Assembly: GCA_964507325.1 (NCBI GenBank)
Contig: CAZDQL010000073.1
Span: 1-32,824, forward strand
Direction: 5' to 3'
Length of the DNA stretch: 32,824 nt
Origin: CAZDQL01 sp964507325
GTDB lineage: Bacteria; Planctomycetota; UBA1135; GCA-002686595
The stretch's first letter is position 1. Each line of letters starts with the position of its first letter. This document shows positions 1-7,659 of the stretch, piece after piece. The notes beneath the pieces were generated by a model. It searched no databases. It was not told where the DNA came from and worked only from the letters and a program-made list of their open reading frames with translations. The position numbers and the translations under genes are program-made.

Positions 1-50
1 GGGGGGGGGGTTGGGGGGGGGGGTGGGGGGGGGCCCCCGGCCCTCCCCCC
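1..50. other. Low-complexity poly-G/poly-C contig end
   Basis: The first 50 bases are almost only G, then C, with two or three T interruptions. This does not resemble the coding DNA of the rest of the window. It is most likely a sequencing or assembly artefact at a contig end; no gene or signal is supported here. Confidence 0.75.
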
Positions 51-73
51 CCGCTGAGCAATCGTCCTGAACG

Positions 74-285
74 GAACTGCCCCCCTTCGATGGGCACGCC
101 GCCCGGGCTCCGCCGTAACTCCATTGTCAGCAGGGACTTGGAGCGCTCTACCCCCGGCACAGGCCCTGTGGAGGGGCGACGAAGCGACTCGAGGCGAGGG
201 TGCCCCGTGGGGTGGCCTGGGAGCGGGCTCGAGCCAGCGGATCGGAATGTTGGCGGCCAAGATGCACACGGAAGGGGGGCAGTTC
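74..285 (+). repeat. MITE-like inverted-terminal repeat element, copy 1
   Basis: This is a 212-bp element bounded by GAACTGCCCCCCTTC at 74-88 and its exact reverse complement at 271-285. A second copy lies inverted at 31048-31260. The right-end 26 bases (261-286) are identical in the two copies. The interior shares a 39-nt core (136-174 here) that reads T-W-S-A-L-P-P-A-Q-A-L-W-R, followed exactly 126 nt downstream of its first base, in frame and without gaps, by M-H-T-E-G-G-Q-F. No convincing target-site duplication is visible. The frame starts from TTG at 124 and runs past the element to 480, so translation of this copy is doubtful. It may be a non-autonomous mobile element or a dispersed intergenic repeat family; no transposase is encoded. 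Confidence 0.75.
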
Positions 286-476
286 AGTCCAATGAGCGGA
301 TTGCGCCCCCGCGGGAGGGTTTCCTCCCGCCTCCCCCGTGTCCCCCGAGCACCGATCCGTTACCGTGGACGTGAATGGGGTGGTCGAGCGCAACCCCCCC
401 GCAGCGGGTGGGTTGGGTCACCACTGCTCCCTTCGCGCCTCCTCCCCGACAGCCCGCGATCCCGCGGGTCCGTCCC
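286..476. other. Non-coding stretch before tatA
   Basis: Together with the element and the poly-G end, this makes 476 bases without a supported gene. Apart from the hairpin at 311-330, the only candidate signal is a TACCGT hexamer at 361-366, which resembles -10 boxes seen before other genes here but sits 110 nt from the tatA start. Open frames crossing this stretch have no recognisable protein features. Confidence 0.5.
311..330. terminator. Perfect 8-bp hairpin upstream of tatA
   Basis: GCGGGAGG (311-318), loop GTTT, and CCTCCCGC (323-330) form a perfect stem. No T-tract follows on either strand, so a classical intrinsic terminator is not demonstrated. It lies between the repeat element and tatA and could end a transcript entering from the left or fold in the tatA leader. 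Confidence 0.35.
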
Positions 477-680
477 ATGATGCATCTACTCATCGGCATG
501 CCGGGCTTCTCCGAGCTCTGGCCGATTCTTCTCGTGGTCCTGCTCCTGTTCGGGGGGCGCAAGCTGCCCGAGCTGGCGCGTGCCATGGGGACCAGCATCA
601 CGCAGTTCAAGAAGGGGTTGAAGGACGAGGACAAGAACCCCGAGATCGAGGGCGACTCGAAGGGCGAGGGGGAGGACTGA
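477..680 (+). CDS. tatA: Sec-independent (Tat) translocase subunit TatA/E
   Basis: This 67-residue protein has the TatA architecture: a short N-terminus, one transmembrane helix at about residues 14-25 (Trp, Pro, then Ile/Leu/Val), the hinge F-G-G-R-K-L-P-E-L-A-R at 25-35, an amphipathic helix reaching F-K-K-G, and an acidic polar tail. TatA oligomers form the pore of the twin-arginine pathway that exports folded, often cofactor-loaded proteins. Start choice is uncertain among ATG 477, 480 and 498, as no strong Shine-Dalgarno is visible; the frame is open upstream, but those residues are not TatA-like. No tatB or tatC lies in the window. The next gene, mobA, makes the cofactor of many Tat substrates, which fits. 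Confidence 0.9.
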   Translation: MMHLLIGMPGFSELWPILLVVLLLFGGRKLPELARAMGTSITQFKKGLKDEDKNPEIEGDSKGEGED

Positions 681-757
681 GCGGACCCGCCACCGCGGTC
701 CCGGGTGCGACGTTGACGCCCGGGGCGCGCGCGGCCCTCTGCGAAGCGAGTGACTCG

Positions 758-1408
758 GTGGTCGATCGCGATCTGCTCACGGGTGTCGTGTTCTGTGGTG
801 GTGCCAGCCGCCGCATGGGACGGGAGAAGGCGCGCTTGGATCTGGGGGGGCGCAGTCTGCTCGAGCGATCGGTGGCGATCCTGGAGGCGCGCACCCGGGA
901 GGTCGTGCTCGCCTGCGGTCCGACCGCGCGCTACGAGGAACTCGGTCGCCGGCTGGTCCTGGACGCCGAGCCGGACGGCGGACCCCTGGTCGGCTTGGCG
1001 GCGGCTCTCGAGGCGGTGACGACCCCCTGGCTCCTGGTCTTGGCCTGTGACATGCCCTGGCCCGAGCGCGCGATCGACGCCCTGCTCCGAGTGGCGCGCG
1101 AGGAGGACGACCTGGTGCTCTTCCAGCGCGACGGACGGGCCGAGCCCCTGTGCGCCCTCTACCACCGGCGGGTGCTCTCGGCGGTGCGCGAGGCGCTGGA
1201 ACTCGGGGAGCGGCGCATGGTCGGCTTCTGGGAGCCGGAGCTCAGGGCGCGCCTCGGCCTCAACGGGCCTGCGCTCGCGGTGCGCCGCTTGGTCGCCGGA
1301 GAGGGGGGGATGCTGCTCGCCCCGGAGGAGTCCGTGACCGCTTTCGGGAACGTGAACACCCCGAGCGATCTGGACTGGGCCCGCGACCAAGAGGAGGAGC
1401 AGCGATGA
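758..1408 (+). CDS. mobA: Molybdenum cofactor guanylyltransferase MobA
   Basis: About 216 residues. It transfers GMP from GTP to molybdopterin, forming the guanine dinucleotide cofactor of DMSO-reductase-family enzymes in the cytoplasm. The nucleotide-binding signature C-G-G-A-S-R-R-M-G-R-E-K is at residues 13-24, and the metal-binding A-C-D-M-P-W segment is near residue 98, both typical of MobA-type nucleotidyltransferases. Length agrees with the family (about 190-220). The GTG at 758 is chosen because it puts the signature at the usual distance from the N-terminus; TTG 713 is an alternative. The stop overlaps the start of the next gene (ATGA at 1405-1408), implying translational coupling. 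A related NTP transferase of other specificity is less likely. Confidence 0.87.
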   Translation: MVDRDLLTGVVFCGGASRRMGREKARLDLGGRSLLERSVAILEARTREVVLACGPTARYEELGRRLVLDAEPDGGPLVGLAAALEAVTTPWLLVLACDMPWPERAIDALLRVAREEDDLVLFQRDGRAEPLCALYHRRVLSAVREALELGERRMVGFWEPELRARLGLNGPALAVRRLVAGEGGMLLAPEESVTAFGNVNTPSDLDWARDQEEEQR

Positions 1409-2394
1409 AGGGTGCCGACACCCGACTGGCGGGGCTCCTGGCACCGGTCGAGGCGGGGCTCGCAGAGGTGGGCCGTCTGCTCGCCGATCAACTGCGCTCC
1501 GACGGGCCCGGCGTGTCGGACATGCTCGACCACATCGGACGCTTCCGGGGCAAGCAGCTCAGGGCGTCCCTGGTGCTGCTCGTGGGTGAGGCGAGCGGCA
1601 ACCGCTCCCGGGAGCTGCCCGAGGTGGCCGCCATCGTGGAGATGATCCACCTGGCGACCCTGGTGCACGACGACGTGCTCGACGGGGCGAGCGTGCGCCG
1701 CAGGGTGGCCAGCGTCAACGTGCGCTGGGACAACCAGTCGGCGGTGCTCTTGGGCGACTTCCTCTACGCGCGCGCCTTCCAGCGCTCGACCCAGCTCTCC
1801 TCGCGACTCTGCAGCCAGCTCCTGGCGGGGACCACCCAGCGCATCTGCGCCGGGGAGATCGAGCAGGCGGCCAGCCGCTACCACTTCGAGATGCCGCGCG
1901 AGCGCTACGAGGCGATCGCTGGGGCCAAGACCGCCGCGCTCTACTCGGCGGCCTGCGAGCTGGGCGCGCGCTACCCCGACGCCGCAGTCGCAGAGGGAGC
2001 CGACCTGGCGCGCTACGGCTGGGAGATCGGTCTCGCCTTCCAGATCGCCGACGACGTGCTCGACGTGGTGGGGGATCAGGAGCGGGTGGGCAAGAGCGTG
2101 GGCAACGACGTGGAGGACGGCAAGGTCACCCTGCCCGTGCTGCACGTCTACGCCGGCGCCTCCGAGTCGGAGCGCGCGGCGATCCGCGACGTCTTCACGC
2201 GCCCCGAGCTGGCGGGGCGACGCGCCGAGGAGCTGCGCGCGGTCTGCGACCTGGCTCCCGGTGTGGCGCACGCGCTGGAGCGCGCGCGGGGCCTGGTCTC
2301 GCGGGCCCAGGAACGACTCGCCGCGCTGCCCCCTTCGGCGGCGCGCGAGACCCTCGAGCGACTCGGCGACTACGTCCTAGAGCGCGATTGGTAG
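1405..2394 (+). CDS. Polyprenyl (all-trans) diphosphate synthase
   Basis: A 329-residue member of the trans-isoprenyl diphosphate synthase family. It condenses isopentenyl diphosphate onto an allylic diphosphate, probably to make the quinone side chain. The first aspartate-rich motif (H-D-D-V-L-D) is near residues 87-92 and the second (A-D-D-V-L-D) near 215-220. A G-K-Q-L-R substrate-binding segment lies near residue 50, corresponding to the usual G-K-R-L-R. Chain length cannot be read from the sequence, so hepT/ispB/sdsA-type names are not assigned. The start overlaps the mobA stop. The position before cytochrome c maturation genes fits respiratory quinone supply. Confidence 0.9.
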   Translation: MKGADTRLAGLLAPVEAGLAEVGRLLADQLRSDGPGVSDMLDHIGRFRGKQLRASLVLLVGEASGNRSRELPEVAAIVEMIHLATLVHDDVLDGASVRRRVASVNVRWDNQSAVLLGDFLYARAFQRSTQLSSRLCSQLLAGTTQRICAGEIEQAASRYHFEMPRERYEAIAGAKTAALYSAACELGARYPDAAVAEGADLARYGWEIGLAFQIADDVLDVVGDQERVGKSVGNDVEDGKVTLPVLHVYAGASESERAAIRDVFTRPELAGRRAEELRAVCDLAPGVAHALERARGLVSRAQERLAALPPSAARETLERLGDYVLERDW

Positions 2395-2402
2395 GAGACT
2401 CG

Positions 2403-3500
2403 ATGTCGATGCGAAGACTCTCGACGCTGGGATTGGTGTGCCTGGCGACTGCCTGCGGTCAGGCGGGGATCACCCCCCGCGAGACGACCGCTCCCCAGCC
2501 CTCGCTGCCGGTCCATCCCGACGCGACCACAGCGGAACGCCTGCGGCTGCAGGCCCCGCGCGGTCACGGCGCTCCCTCCGAGGGGACCACCCCGCGGGTG
2601 AGCTTCGCCTACGACCTGCCCTCGGGGTGGATCGAGGAGGCTCCCACCGACCTGCGTCTGGTCAACCTGCGCGTCCCCGCAGCGGAGGGGGGAGTCGACG
2701 GGGAGTGCTACCTGACGATCCTCGGCAGCGGTGCGGGGGGGCTCGCACCCAACGTCAATCGCTGGCGGGAGCAACTGGGGCTGGCCCCCGTCGACGAGAC
2801 GAGCCTGGCGAACCTCTCCACGCGCCCCCTCTTCGGCGGCGACGCGGTCCTCGTCGAGCTGCAGGGTGAACCGGCGTCCGCGGAGGCGCCCAAGATCCTG
2901 GGGCTGATCCTGCCTCTGCCGTCCGCCACCGCCTTCGTGAAGATGACCGGACCCACGGCCCTGCTCGACGCGCAGCGCCCCAACTTCGACGCCTGGGTCG
3001 CTTCCCTGCGCCCCGAGATGGGCTCCGCTCCCCCGGCGACCCCCGCGCCACCCTCCGAGCCGCGCGCCGGCTCGGCGCCCTTCACGTGGACGGCCCCCGC
3101 GGGGTGGGTCGAGGAGGCGCCGCGCACGATGCGTCTGGTGAGCTTCAGGGTGGGCAGCGCCGGCGAGTGCTACATCACGCTCCTGGGTGGGACCGGCGGC
3201 GGCGAGCGGGCGAACCTCGACCGCTGGCGCCAGCAGGTGGGCGAGCCGCCCCTGAGCGAGGCGGAGTACGAGGCGCTGCCGCGCGTGAACCTGCTCGGCG
3301 CATCCTGCCCGCTCCTGGTCGCCGCGGGGGACCACCAGGCCGACGCCGGCGAGGCGCGCGCCGCCCAGGGATTGATGGGCACGGTGCGGCTGCTCCGCGA
3401 GGGAGCGCTCTTCGTCAAGTTCGTCGGACCGTCCGAGGAGGTGGCCGCCGCGCGCGAGGACTTCGTCGCCTTCTGTGAATCGATCGCGGAGGGCGAGTGA
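2403..3500 (+). CDS. Lipoprotein with a duplicated domain, function unknown
   Basis: 365 residues. An AGGAG Shine-Dalgarno lies 5-6 nt before ATG 2403. The N-terminus has a basic start, a hydrophobic stretch and an A-T-A-C lipobox with Cys at 18, so it is probably lipid-anchored. The mature part contains two homologous halves. Each begins with a P-x-G-W-[IV]-E-E-A-P segment, then L-R/M-R-L-V, then G-E-C-Y-[LI]-T, then an N-[VL]-[ND]-R-W-R segment, and ends with F-V-K-[MF]-[TV]-G-P. A Pro/Ala-rich linker joins them. The first half starts near residue 65 and the second near 220. I do not recognise a named family. It overlaps the next gene by one base (TGATG) and may act with cytochrome c maturation. 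Confidence 0.8.
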   Translation: MSMRRLSTLGLVCLATACGQAGITPRETTAPQPSLPVHPDATTAERLRLQAPRGHGAPSEGTTPRVSFAYDLPSGWIEEAPTDLRLVNLRVPAAEGGVDGECYLTILGSGAGGLAPNVNRWREQLGLAPVDETSLANLSTRPLFGGDAVLVELQGEPASAEAPKILGLILPLPSATAFVKMTGPTALLDAQRPNFDAWVASLRPEMGSAPPATPAPPSEPRAGSAPFTWTAPAGWVEEAPRTMRLVSFRVGSAGECYITLLGGTGGGERANLDRWRQQVGEPPLSEAEYEALPRVNLLGASCPLLVAAGDHQADAGEARAAQGLMGTVRLLREGALFVKFVGPSEEVAAAREDFVAFCESIAEGE

Positions 3501-4699
3501 TGGAGAAGCGACGAACGCGCGGACCCCTCGGTCCCCTGATCGATCTCCTGGCCTCCACCGGCTTGGCCTGTGTGCTCCTGGCTTGCCTCTTCGTCCTGGT
3601 CTTCGTGTCGACCTTCGAGCAGGAGAAGCTCGGGCTGTGGGAGGTGAAGCGGCAGTACTTCCAGGCCTGGTGGGTGCGCCTCGACGTCGCCCGCTGGTCG
3701 GTGCCCTTCCCCGCCGGAATGACCTGCATGGGGCTGCTGGCGGTCAATCTGATCCTGGGTGGCCTCTTGCGCCTGCGCTGGCGCGCCTCGGTGCTGGGGA
3801 TCGCGATCTGCCACCTCGGGATCGTGATGCTCCTCGTCGCGGGCTTCGTCGAGCTGAAGCGCGCGGACGAGGGTTTCCTGCAGGTGGTGGAAGGGGAGCA
3901 GTCGACCGAGTTCGTCGACTACCACCACTGGGAGCTGGCGATCTGGGACAGCTCCCAGACCGAGGAGGTCCAGGAGTGGCTCGTGCCCCACGCGACCCTG
4001 CGGGCCCTCACCGGGGACGGGGAAAGGGTCTTCGAGCACGAGGACCTGCCCTTCGAGCTGCGCCTGTCGGGCTTCCTGCGCAACTGTTGGCCGCACCGCG
4101 CCGGGGAGGAGACCCAGGGCTTCGGTCCCGCCGTCGACGGCGTCGTGCTGGAGGATTTGCCTCTCGATGCGGAGGATCAGAGGAACCTGGCGGGGGTGCG
4201 GGTCAGCGTCGTCGCAGACGGCGCCTCGGGCGCGGCCCAGGAGGGCCTGCTCTGGTCCGCCGAGCTGTGGCCCTGGGTCGTCGAGGCCGATGGCCGCCAG
4301 TGGGCGATCACCCTGCGGAACCGGCGCCACAGCCTGCCCTTTGCCGTGCGGCTGGACGACTTCACCAAGCTGGACTACGCGGGGATCGACAAGGCGCGCT
4401 CCTTCGAGAGCGAGGTCACCATCCTGGAGGGGGAGGACGAGCAGCGCGCCCTGATCCGCATGAACGAGCCCCTGCGCCGCGGGGGGCACGCCCTCTACCA
4501 GCACAACTGGGGGCCCCAGGATCCGCGCGATCCCAGCCCGACCTACTCCGTCTTCTCCGTGTCGCGTAACCCCTCCGACAAGTGGCCGGAGTGGGCGACC
4601 TACGTCATCGGGCTGGGGTTGCTGCTGGCCTTCGGGGAGAAGCTCCTCAAGTACATCCGCTCCCAGGCGAGGTCCCGCAGAAGCCGAGCGCAGGCCTGA
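3500..4699 (+). CDS. resB: ResB-like cytochrome c biogenesis protein
   Basis: About 399 residues; a Shine-Dalgarno-like GGAGGGCGAG precedes the ATG at 3500 (GTG 3497 is an alternative). Topology matches ResB/Ccs1 of the system II cytochrome c assembly machinery: three hydrophobic helices in the first 120 residues (roughly 12-36, 70-92 and 97-118), a large polar extracytoplasmic domain, and a C-terminal helix (about 365-385) before a basic cytoplasmic tail. R-R-G-G-H-A-L-Y-Q near residue 325 resembles the conserved ResB segment before the last helix. With CcsA it forms the haem export and cytochrome c haem-lyase complex. The following ccsA begins one base after this stop, so the two are very likely co-translated. 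Confidence 0.85.
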   Translation: MEKRRTRGPLGPLIDLLASTGLACVLLACLFVLVFVSTFEQEKLGLWEVKRQYFQAWWVRLDVARWSVPFPAGMTCMGLLAVNLILGGLLRLRWRASVLGIAICHLGIVMLLVAGFVELKRADEGFLQVVEGEQSTEFVDYHHWELAIWDSSQTEEVQEWLVPHATLRALTGDGERVFEHEDLPFELRLSGFLRNCWPHRAGEETQGFGPAVDGVVLEDLPLDAEDQRNLAGVRVSVVADGASGAAQEGLLWSAELWPWVVEADGRQWAITLRNRRHSLPFAVRLDDFTKLDYAGIDKARSFESEVTILEGEDEQRALIRMNEPLRRGGHALYQHNWGPQDPRDPSPTYSVFSVSRNPSDKWPEWATYVIGLGLLLAFGEKLLKYIRSQARSRRSRAQA

Positions 4700-4700
4700 C

Positions 4701-6683
4701 ATGTCGCGAATCCGAGCCCTCCTCCTTCCCCTTCTGGCGCCGCTCGCGCTCCTGGGCGCTCTCGCCTCCTGTGCTGACGAGCAGCCAATCCCCGAGAGCT
4801 TCGTGCGCGCCGAGCCCTGGGACGCCGAGACCCTGGAACTGGCGGCCAGCCTGCCGGTGCAGGACGGCGGCCGCGTCAAGCCGCTCGACACCCTGGCGGG
4901 CTTCAAGCTGCTCAAGATCAACGGCAAGCGCAGCCTGAAGCTCCCGAACGGCGAGAAGCTCTCCCGCACGGCCTTCATCCTGGACTGCTTCTTCTTCCCC
5001 GAGCAGGCCGAGGACTACGAGTGCTTCCTGGTGGAGAACGACGGCGTCCTGATCGCCGTGGGGGTGGAGCCCAAGGCGCCGCGGGCGCGCTACAGCTACA
5101 ACGCCCTCGAGGCCGGCCGCGCGAAGCTCGAAGAGCTCGCCGATCGGCTGCGCCACAAGTCGAGCAAGGAGCGCACGCCGGTCGAGGTCCAGCTCCTGCG
5201 TCTGCACCGCAACCTGATCGACTTCGAGATCCTGATCGCCACCCTGGCCTTCGCGCGCCTCGAGCCCCCCACCGAAGACTCCCGGCTCCTGACGGAGCGC
5301 CTCGGCGAGGACCCCGATCCCGGCCTGACGCCGATCCTGCGCCACTTCTCCGCGCTGCAGGCGGAGATCTCGGGCCTGGCGGGAAAGGAGCGAGCCACCG
5401 AAGCGGCCGCCTTCGGAGCGCTGAGGCAGGAGATCGAACAGGCCCTCTGGTTCGGCCGCTTCTCGCCCGCTCTGCTGCCCCCCCAGGGGAACGTCGAGGA
5501 GGCGCCGGAGTGGAAGAGCCCGGGGAGCGCGGTCTGGGACTACGTCCAGGACCCCGATCATCAAGCGTCCTCCCTGGCGTTCCTGCCGACCCTCGAGCGG
5601 CTGGAGGTCGCCAAGAACGGAGATCGCGCCGCCTTCCGCTTCCAGCTCTCCCACCTGCACGGGCTTCTGGTCGAGAGGGCGGAGGCGCGCCAGGAGTACG
5701 GGAAGGTGCCGCTGGAGGTCACCTTCTACAGGCTCGACTTCTTCACCAACGCCCTGGCGTTCTTCCTGCTCTCCTTCCTCTTCGTGGCCATCGGCTGGAT
5801 CGCTCCCCGCCAGCGCTTGCCGATCTGGGGAGCCTGGGGCGCCAATCTGGCCGGCGCCGGACTGGTCGTCGCCGGCGTCACCCTGCGCTGCATCGTGCGC
5901 GATCGGCCCCCGGTGACCACCCTCTACGAGACGATCCTCTTCGTCGCCGGCTGCGCGGTCCTGCTCTGCCTCTTTCTCGAGGCGGTGAACCGCCAGCGCG
6001 TGGCCCTCGCCCTGGCGCCCCTGATCGGCGCCCTGGGGATGTTCCTGGCGATGAAGTACGAGCTGAAGGAAGCCGCCGGCGAGGGGGACACCATGACCTC
6101 GATGGTGGCGGTCCTGGACACCAACTTCTGGCTGGCGATCCACGTCACCACCATCTCGCTCGGCTACTCGGCGGGGCTCCTGGCCGCCTTCTTCGCCCAC
6201 GTCTGGATCCTGGGGCGGCTCTTCGGCCTCAAGCGGGGGGAGCGCTCCTTCTACTCGGGGATCGCGCGCGTGGTCTACGGCACCACCTGCTTCGCCCTGC
6301 TCTTCTCGGTGATCGGGACGATCACCGGCGGGGTGTGGGCCAACGAGTCCTGGGGGCGCTTCTGGGGTTGGGACCCCAAGGAGAACGGCGCCCTGCTGAT
6401 CTGCCTGGCCCAGCTCCTGATCCTGCACGCGCGGGCGGGGCACTACATCCGCGAGCGCGGCCTGGCCCTGCTGGCGGTGCTGACGGGGGTGGTGATCGCG
6501 TTCTCCTGGTGGCACGTGAACCAGCTCGACTTCGGGCTCCACAGCTACGGGCGCATCGACGGGGCGATGCGCGTCCTGCTGATCTTCTATCTGGTCGAGA
6601 CGCTCGTCTGCGGCCTGTGGGTCGTGGAGTGGCTCACCGACCGCTTCCGCGGCGGATCCGAGCCCGCCGCGCAGATCGAGTAG
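4701..6683 (+). CDS. ccsA: CcsA-type cytochrome c biogenesis protein with long N-terminal extension
   Basis: 660 residues. The C-terminal half (from about residue 345) is a multi-helix CcsA/CcmC/CcmF-family membrane domain. It carries the haem-handling tryptophan-rich motif W-A-N-E-S-W-G-R-F-W-G-W-D-P-K-E near 545-560, and conserved His residues lie in nearby helices. The N-terminus has a hydrophobic leader with lipobox-like L-A-S-C (Cys 24). Then come about 310 extracytoplasmic residues that include G-R-V-K-P-L-D-T-L-A near 55-65, a motif I associate with large fused CcsBA proteins. Single-domain CcsA is usually about 300 residues, so this protein carries extra periplasmic sequence. With ResB it should attach haem to apocytochromes c. 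Confidence 0.88.
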   Translation: MSRIRALLLPLLAPLALLGALASCADEQPIPESFVRAEPWDAETLELAASLPVQDGGRVKPLDTLAGFKLLKINGKRSLKLPNGEKLSRTAFILDCFFFPEQAEDYECFLVENDGVLIAVGVEPKAPRARYSYNALEAGRAKLEELADRLRHKSSKERTPVEVQLLRLHRNLIDFEILIATLAFARLEPPTEDSRLLTERLGEDPDPGLTPILRHFSALQAEISGLAGKERATEAAAFGALRQEIEQALWFGRFSPALLPPQGNVEEAPEWKSPGSAVWDYVQDPDHQASSLAFLPTLERLEVAKNGDRAAFRFQLSHLHGLLVERAEARQEYGKVPLEVTFYRLDFFTNALAFFLLSFLFVAIGWIAPRQRLPIWGAWGANLAGAGLVVAGVTLRCIVRDRPPVTTLYETILFVAGCAVLLCLFLEAVNRQRVALALAPLIGALGMFLAMKYELKEAAGEGDTMTSMVAVLDTNFWLAIHVTTISLGYSAGLLAAFFAHVWILGRLFGLKRGERSFYSGIARVVYGTTCFALLFSVIGTITGGVWANESWGRFWGWDPKENGALLICLAQLLILHARAGHYIRERGLALLAVLTGVVIAFSWWHVNQLDFGLHSYGRIDGAMRVLLIFYLVETLVCGLWVVEWLTDRFRGGSEPAAQIE

Positions 6684-6750
6684 GGCGCTCGGGAGTTCAC
6701 CCCGGTGCCGATCTTTGGTCTCCTGTCGGGACGACGGCCCGGGAGGCAGC

Positions 6751-7644
6751 ATGACCATGACCGGTGAAGCGACGATCATCGACGGCAAGCAGGTCGCGCA
6801 GGCGGTGCGCGCGGAGGTGCGGGAGGCCACGGAGCGCCTGGTCGCCGAGCACGGGGTGCAACCCGGCCTGGCGGTGGTCCTGGTGGGGGAGGACCCCGCC
6901 AGCGAGGTCTACGTGCGCCTCAAGGACCGCGACGCCAACGAGTCGGGGTTCGCGGCCCAGACGGTGAAGCTCGCCGCGGACACCCCCCAGGAGGCAGTCG
7001 AAGCGGAGGTGGAGCGCCTGAACGGCCTGCCCGAGGTCCACGGGGTGCTGGTCCAGCTCCCGCTCCCCGACGGGCTCGACGAGCGGCCCGTGCTGGAGCT
7101 GATCAGCGCCGACAAGGACGTGGACGGACTGACGCCCGCCAGCGTCGCCGCCCTGGTCCTGGGACGCCCGGGGCACCGCCCCTGCACGCCGGCGGGGTGC
7201 CTGGAGCTCCTCGACCGCTACGGGATCGAGCTGCACGGGCGCGACGTGGTGATCGTCGGGCGCTCGATGCTGGTCGGCAAACCCCTGGCCCACCTGGCCC
7301 TGGCGCGCCACGCCACCGTCACCCTGTGCCACAGCCGCACCGCCGACCTCGCCGGTCAATGCCGGCGAGCCGACGTCCTGGTGGCCGCCGTCGGTCGCCA
7401 GGGTTTGATCCAGGGGGACTGGGTCAAGCCCGGAGCCACGGTGCTCGACGTCGGGATCAACCGGGGCGAGGACGGCAAGCTGGTGGGGGACGTGGACTAC
7501 GCAGGGGCTCGCGAGCGCGCCGGCGCGATCACCCCCGTCCCGGGTGGGGTCGGTCCGATGACGCGCGCCATGCTGTTGCGCAACACCCTCGCCGGAGCGG
7601 CACGGGCCGCCGGGACCAGCTTGGAGGCCCTGGGGATGGGTTGA
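6751..7644 (+). CDS. folD: Bifunctional methylene-THF dehydrogenase/methenyl-THF cyclohydrolase FolD
   Basis: 297 residues. FolD interconverts 5,10-methylene-THF and 10-formyl-THF using NADP in the cytoplasm, feeding purine and formyl-Met synthesis. Hallmarks are Y54 and K58 in the Y-V-R-L-K segment (catalytic Lys), V-Q-L-P-L-P near 110, D-K-D-V-D-G near 127, the Rossmann segment V-I-V-G-R-S-x-x-V-G-K-P near 165-180, and P-G-G-V-G-P-M-T near 265. GGGAGG four bases before ATG 6751 decides the start against the upstream in-frame start at 6715. It is separated by 67 nt from ccsA, so it may start a new transcription unit. Confidence 0.95.
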   Translation: MTMTGEATIIDGKQVAQAVRAEVREATERLVAEHGVQPGLAVVLVGEDPASEVYVRLKDRDANESGFAAQTVKLAADTPQEAVEAEVERLNGLPEVHGVLVQLPLPDGLDERPVLELISADKDVDGLTPASVAALVLGRPGHRPCTPAGCLELLDRYGIELHGRDVVIVGRSMLVGKPLAHLALARHATVTLCHSRTADLAGQCRRADVLVAAVGRQGLIQGDWVKPGATVLDVGINRGEDGKLVGDVDYAGARERAGAITPVPGGVGPMTRAMLLRNTLAGAARAAGTSLEALGMG

Positions 7645-7659
7645 GGGGGCTTACGGTCG

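Noticed and set aside
1..50. Poly-G tract as a natural repeat such as a phase-variable tract
   Set aside because: It is at the extreme contig end, mixed with single T bases, and adjoins no gene; an artefact is the simpler explanation.
74..285. The repeat as a CRISPR or tRNA-related element
   Set aside because: There is no short direct-repeat array and no cloverleaf or CCA end; the ends are inverted repeats.
284..1444. A 386-residue minus-strand open frame over tatA and mobA
   Set aside because: It lies opposite two recognisable genes and has shadow-frame composition; no start signal or domain is visible.
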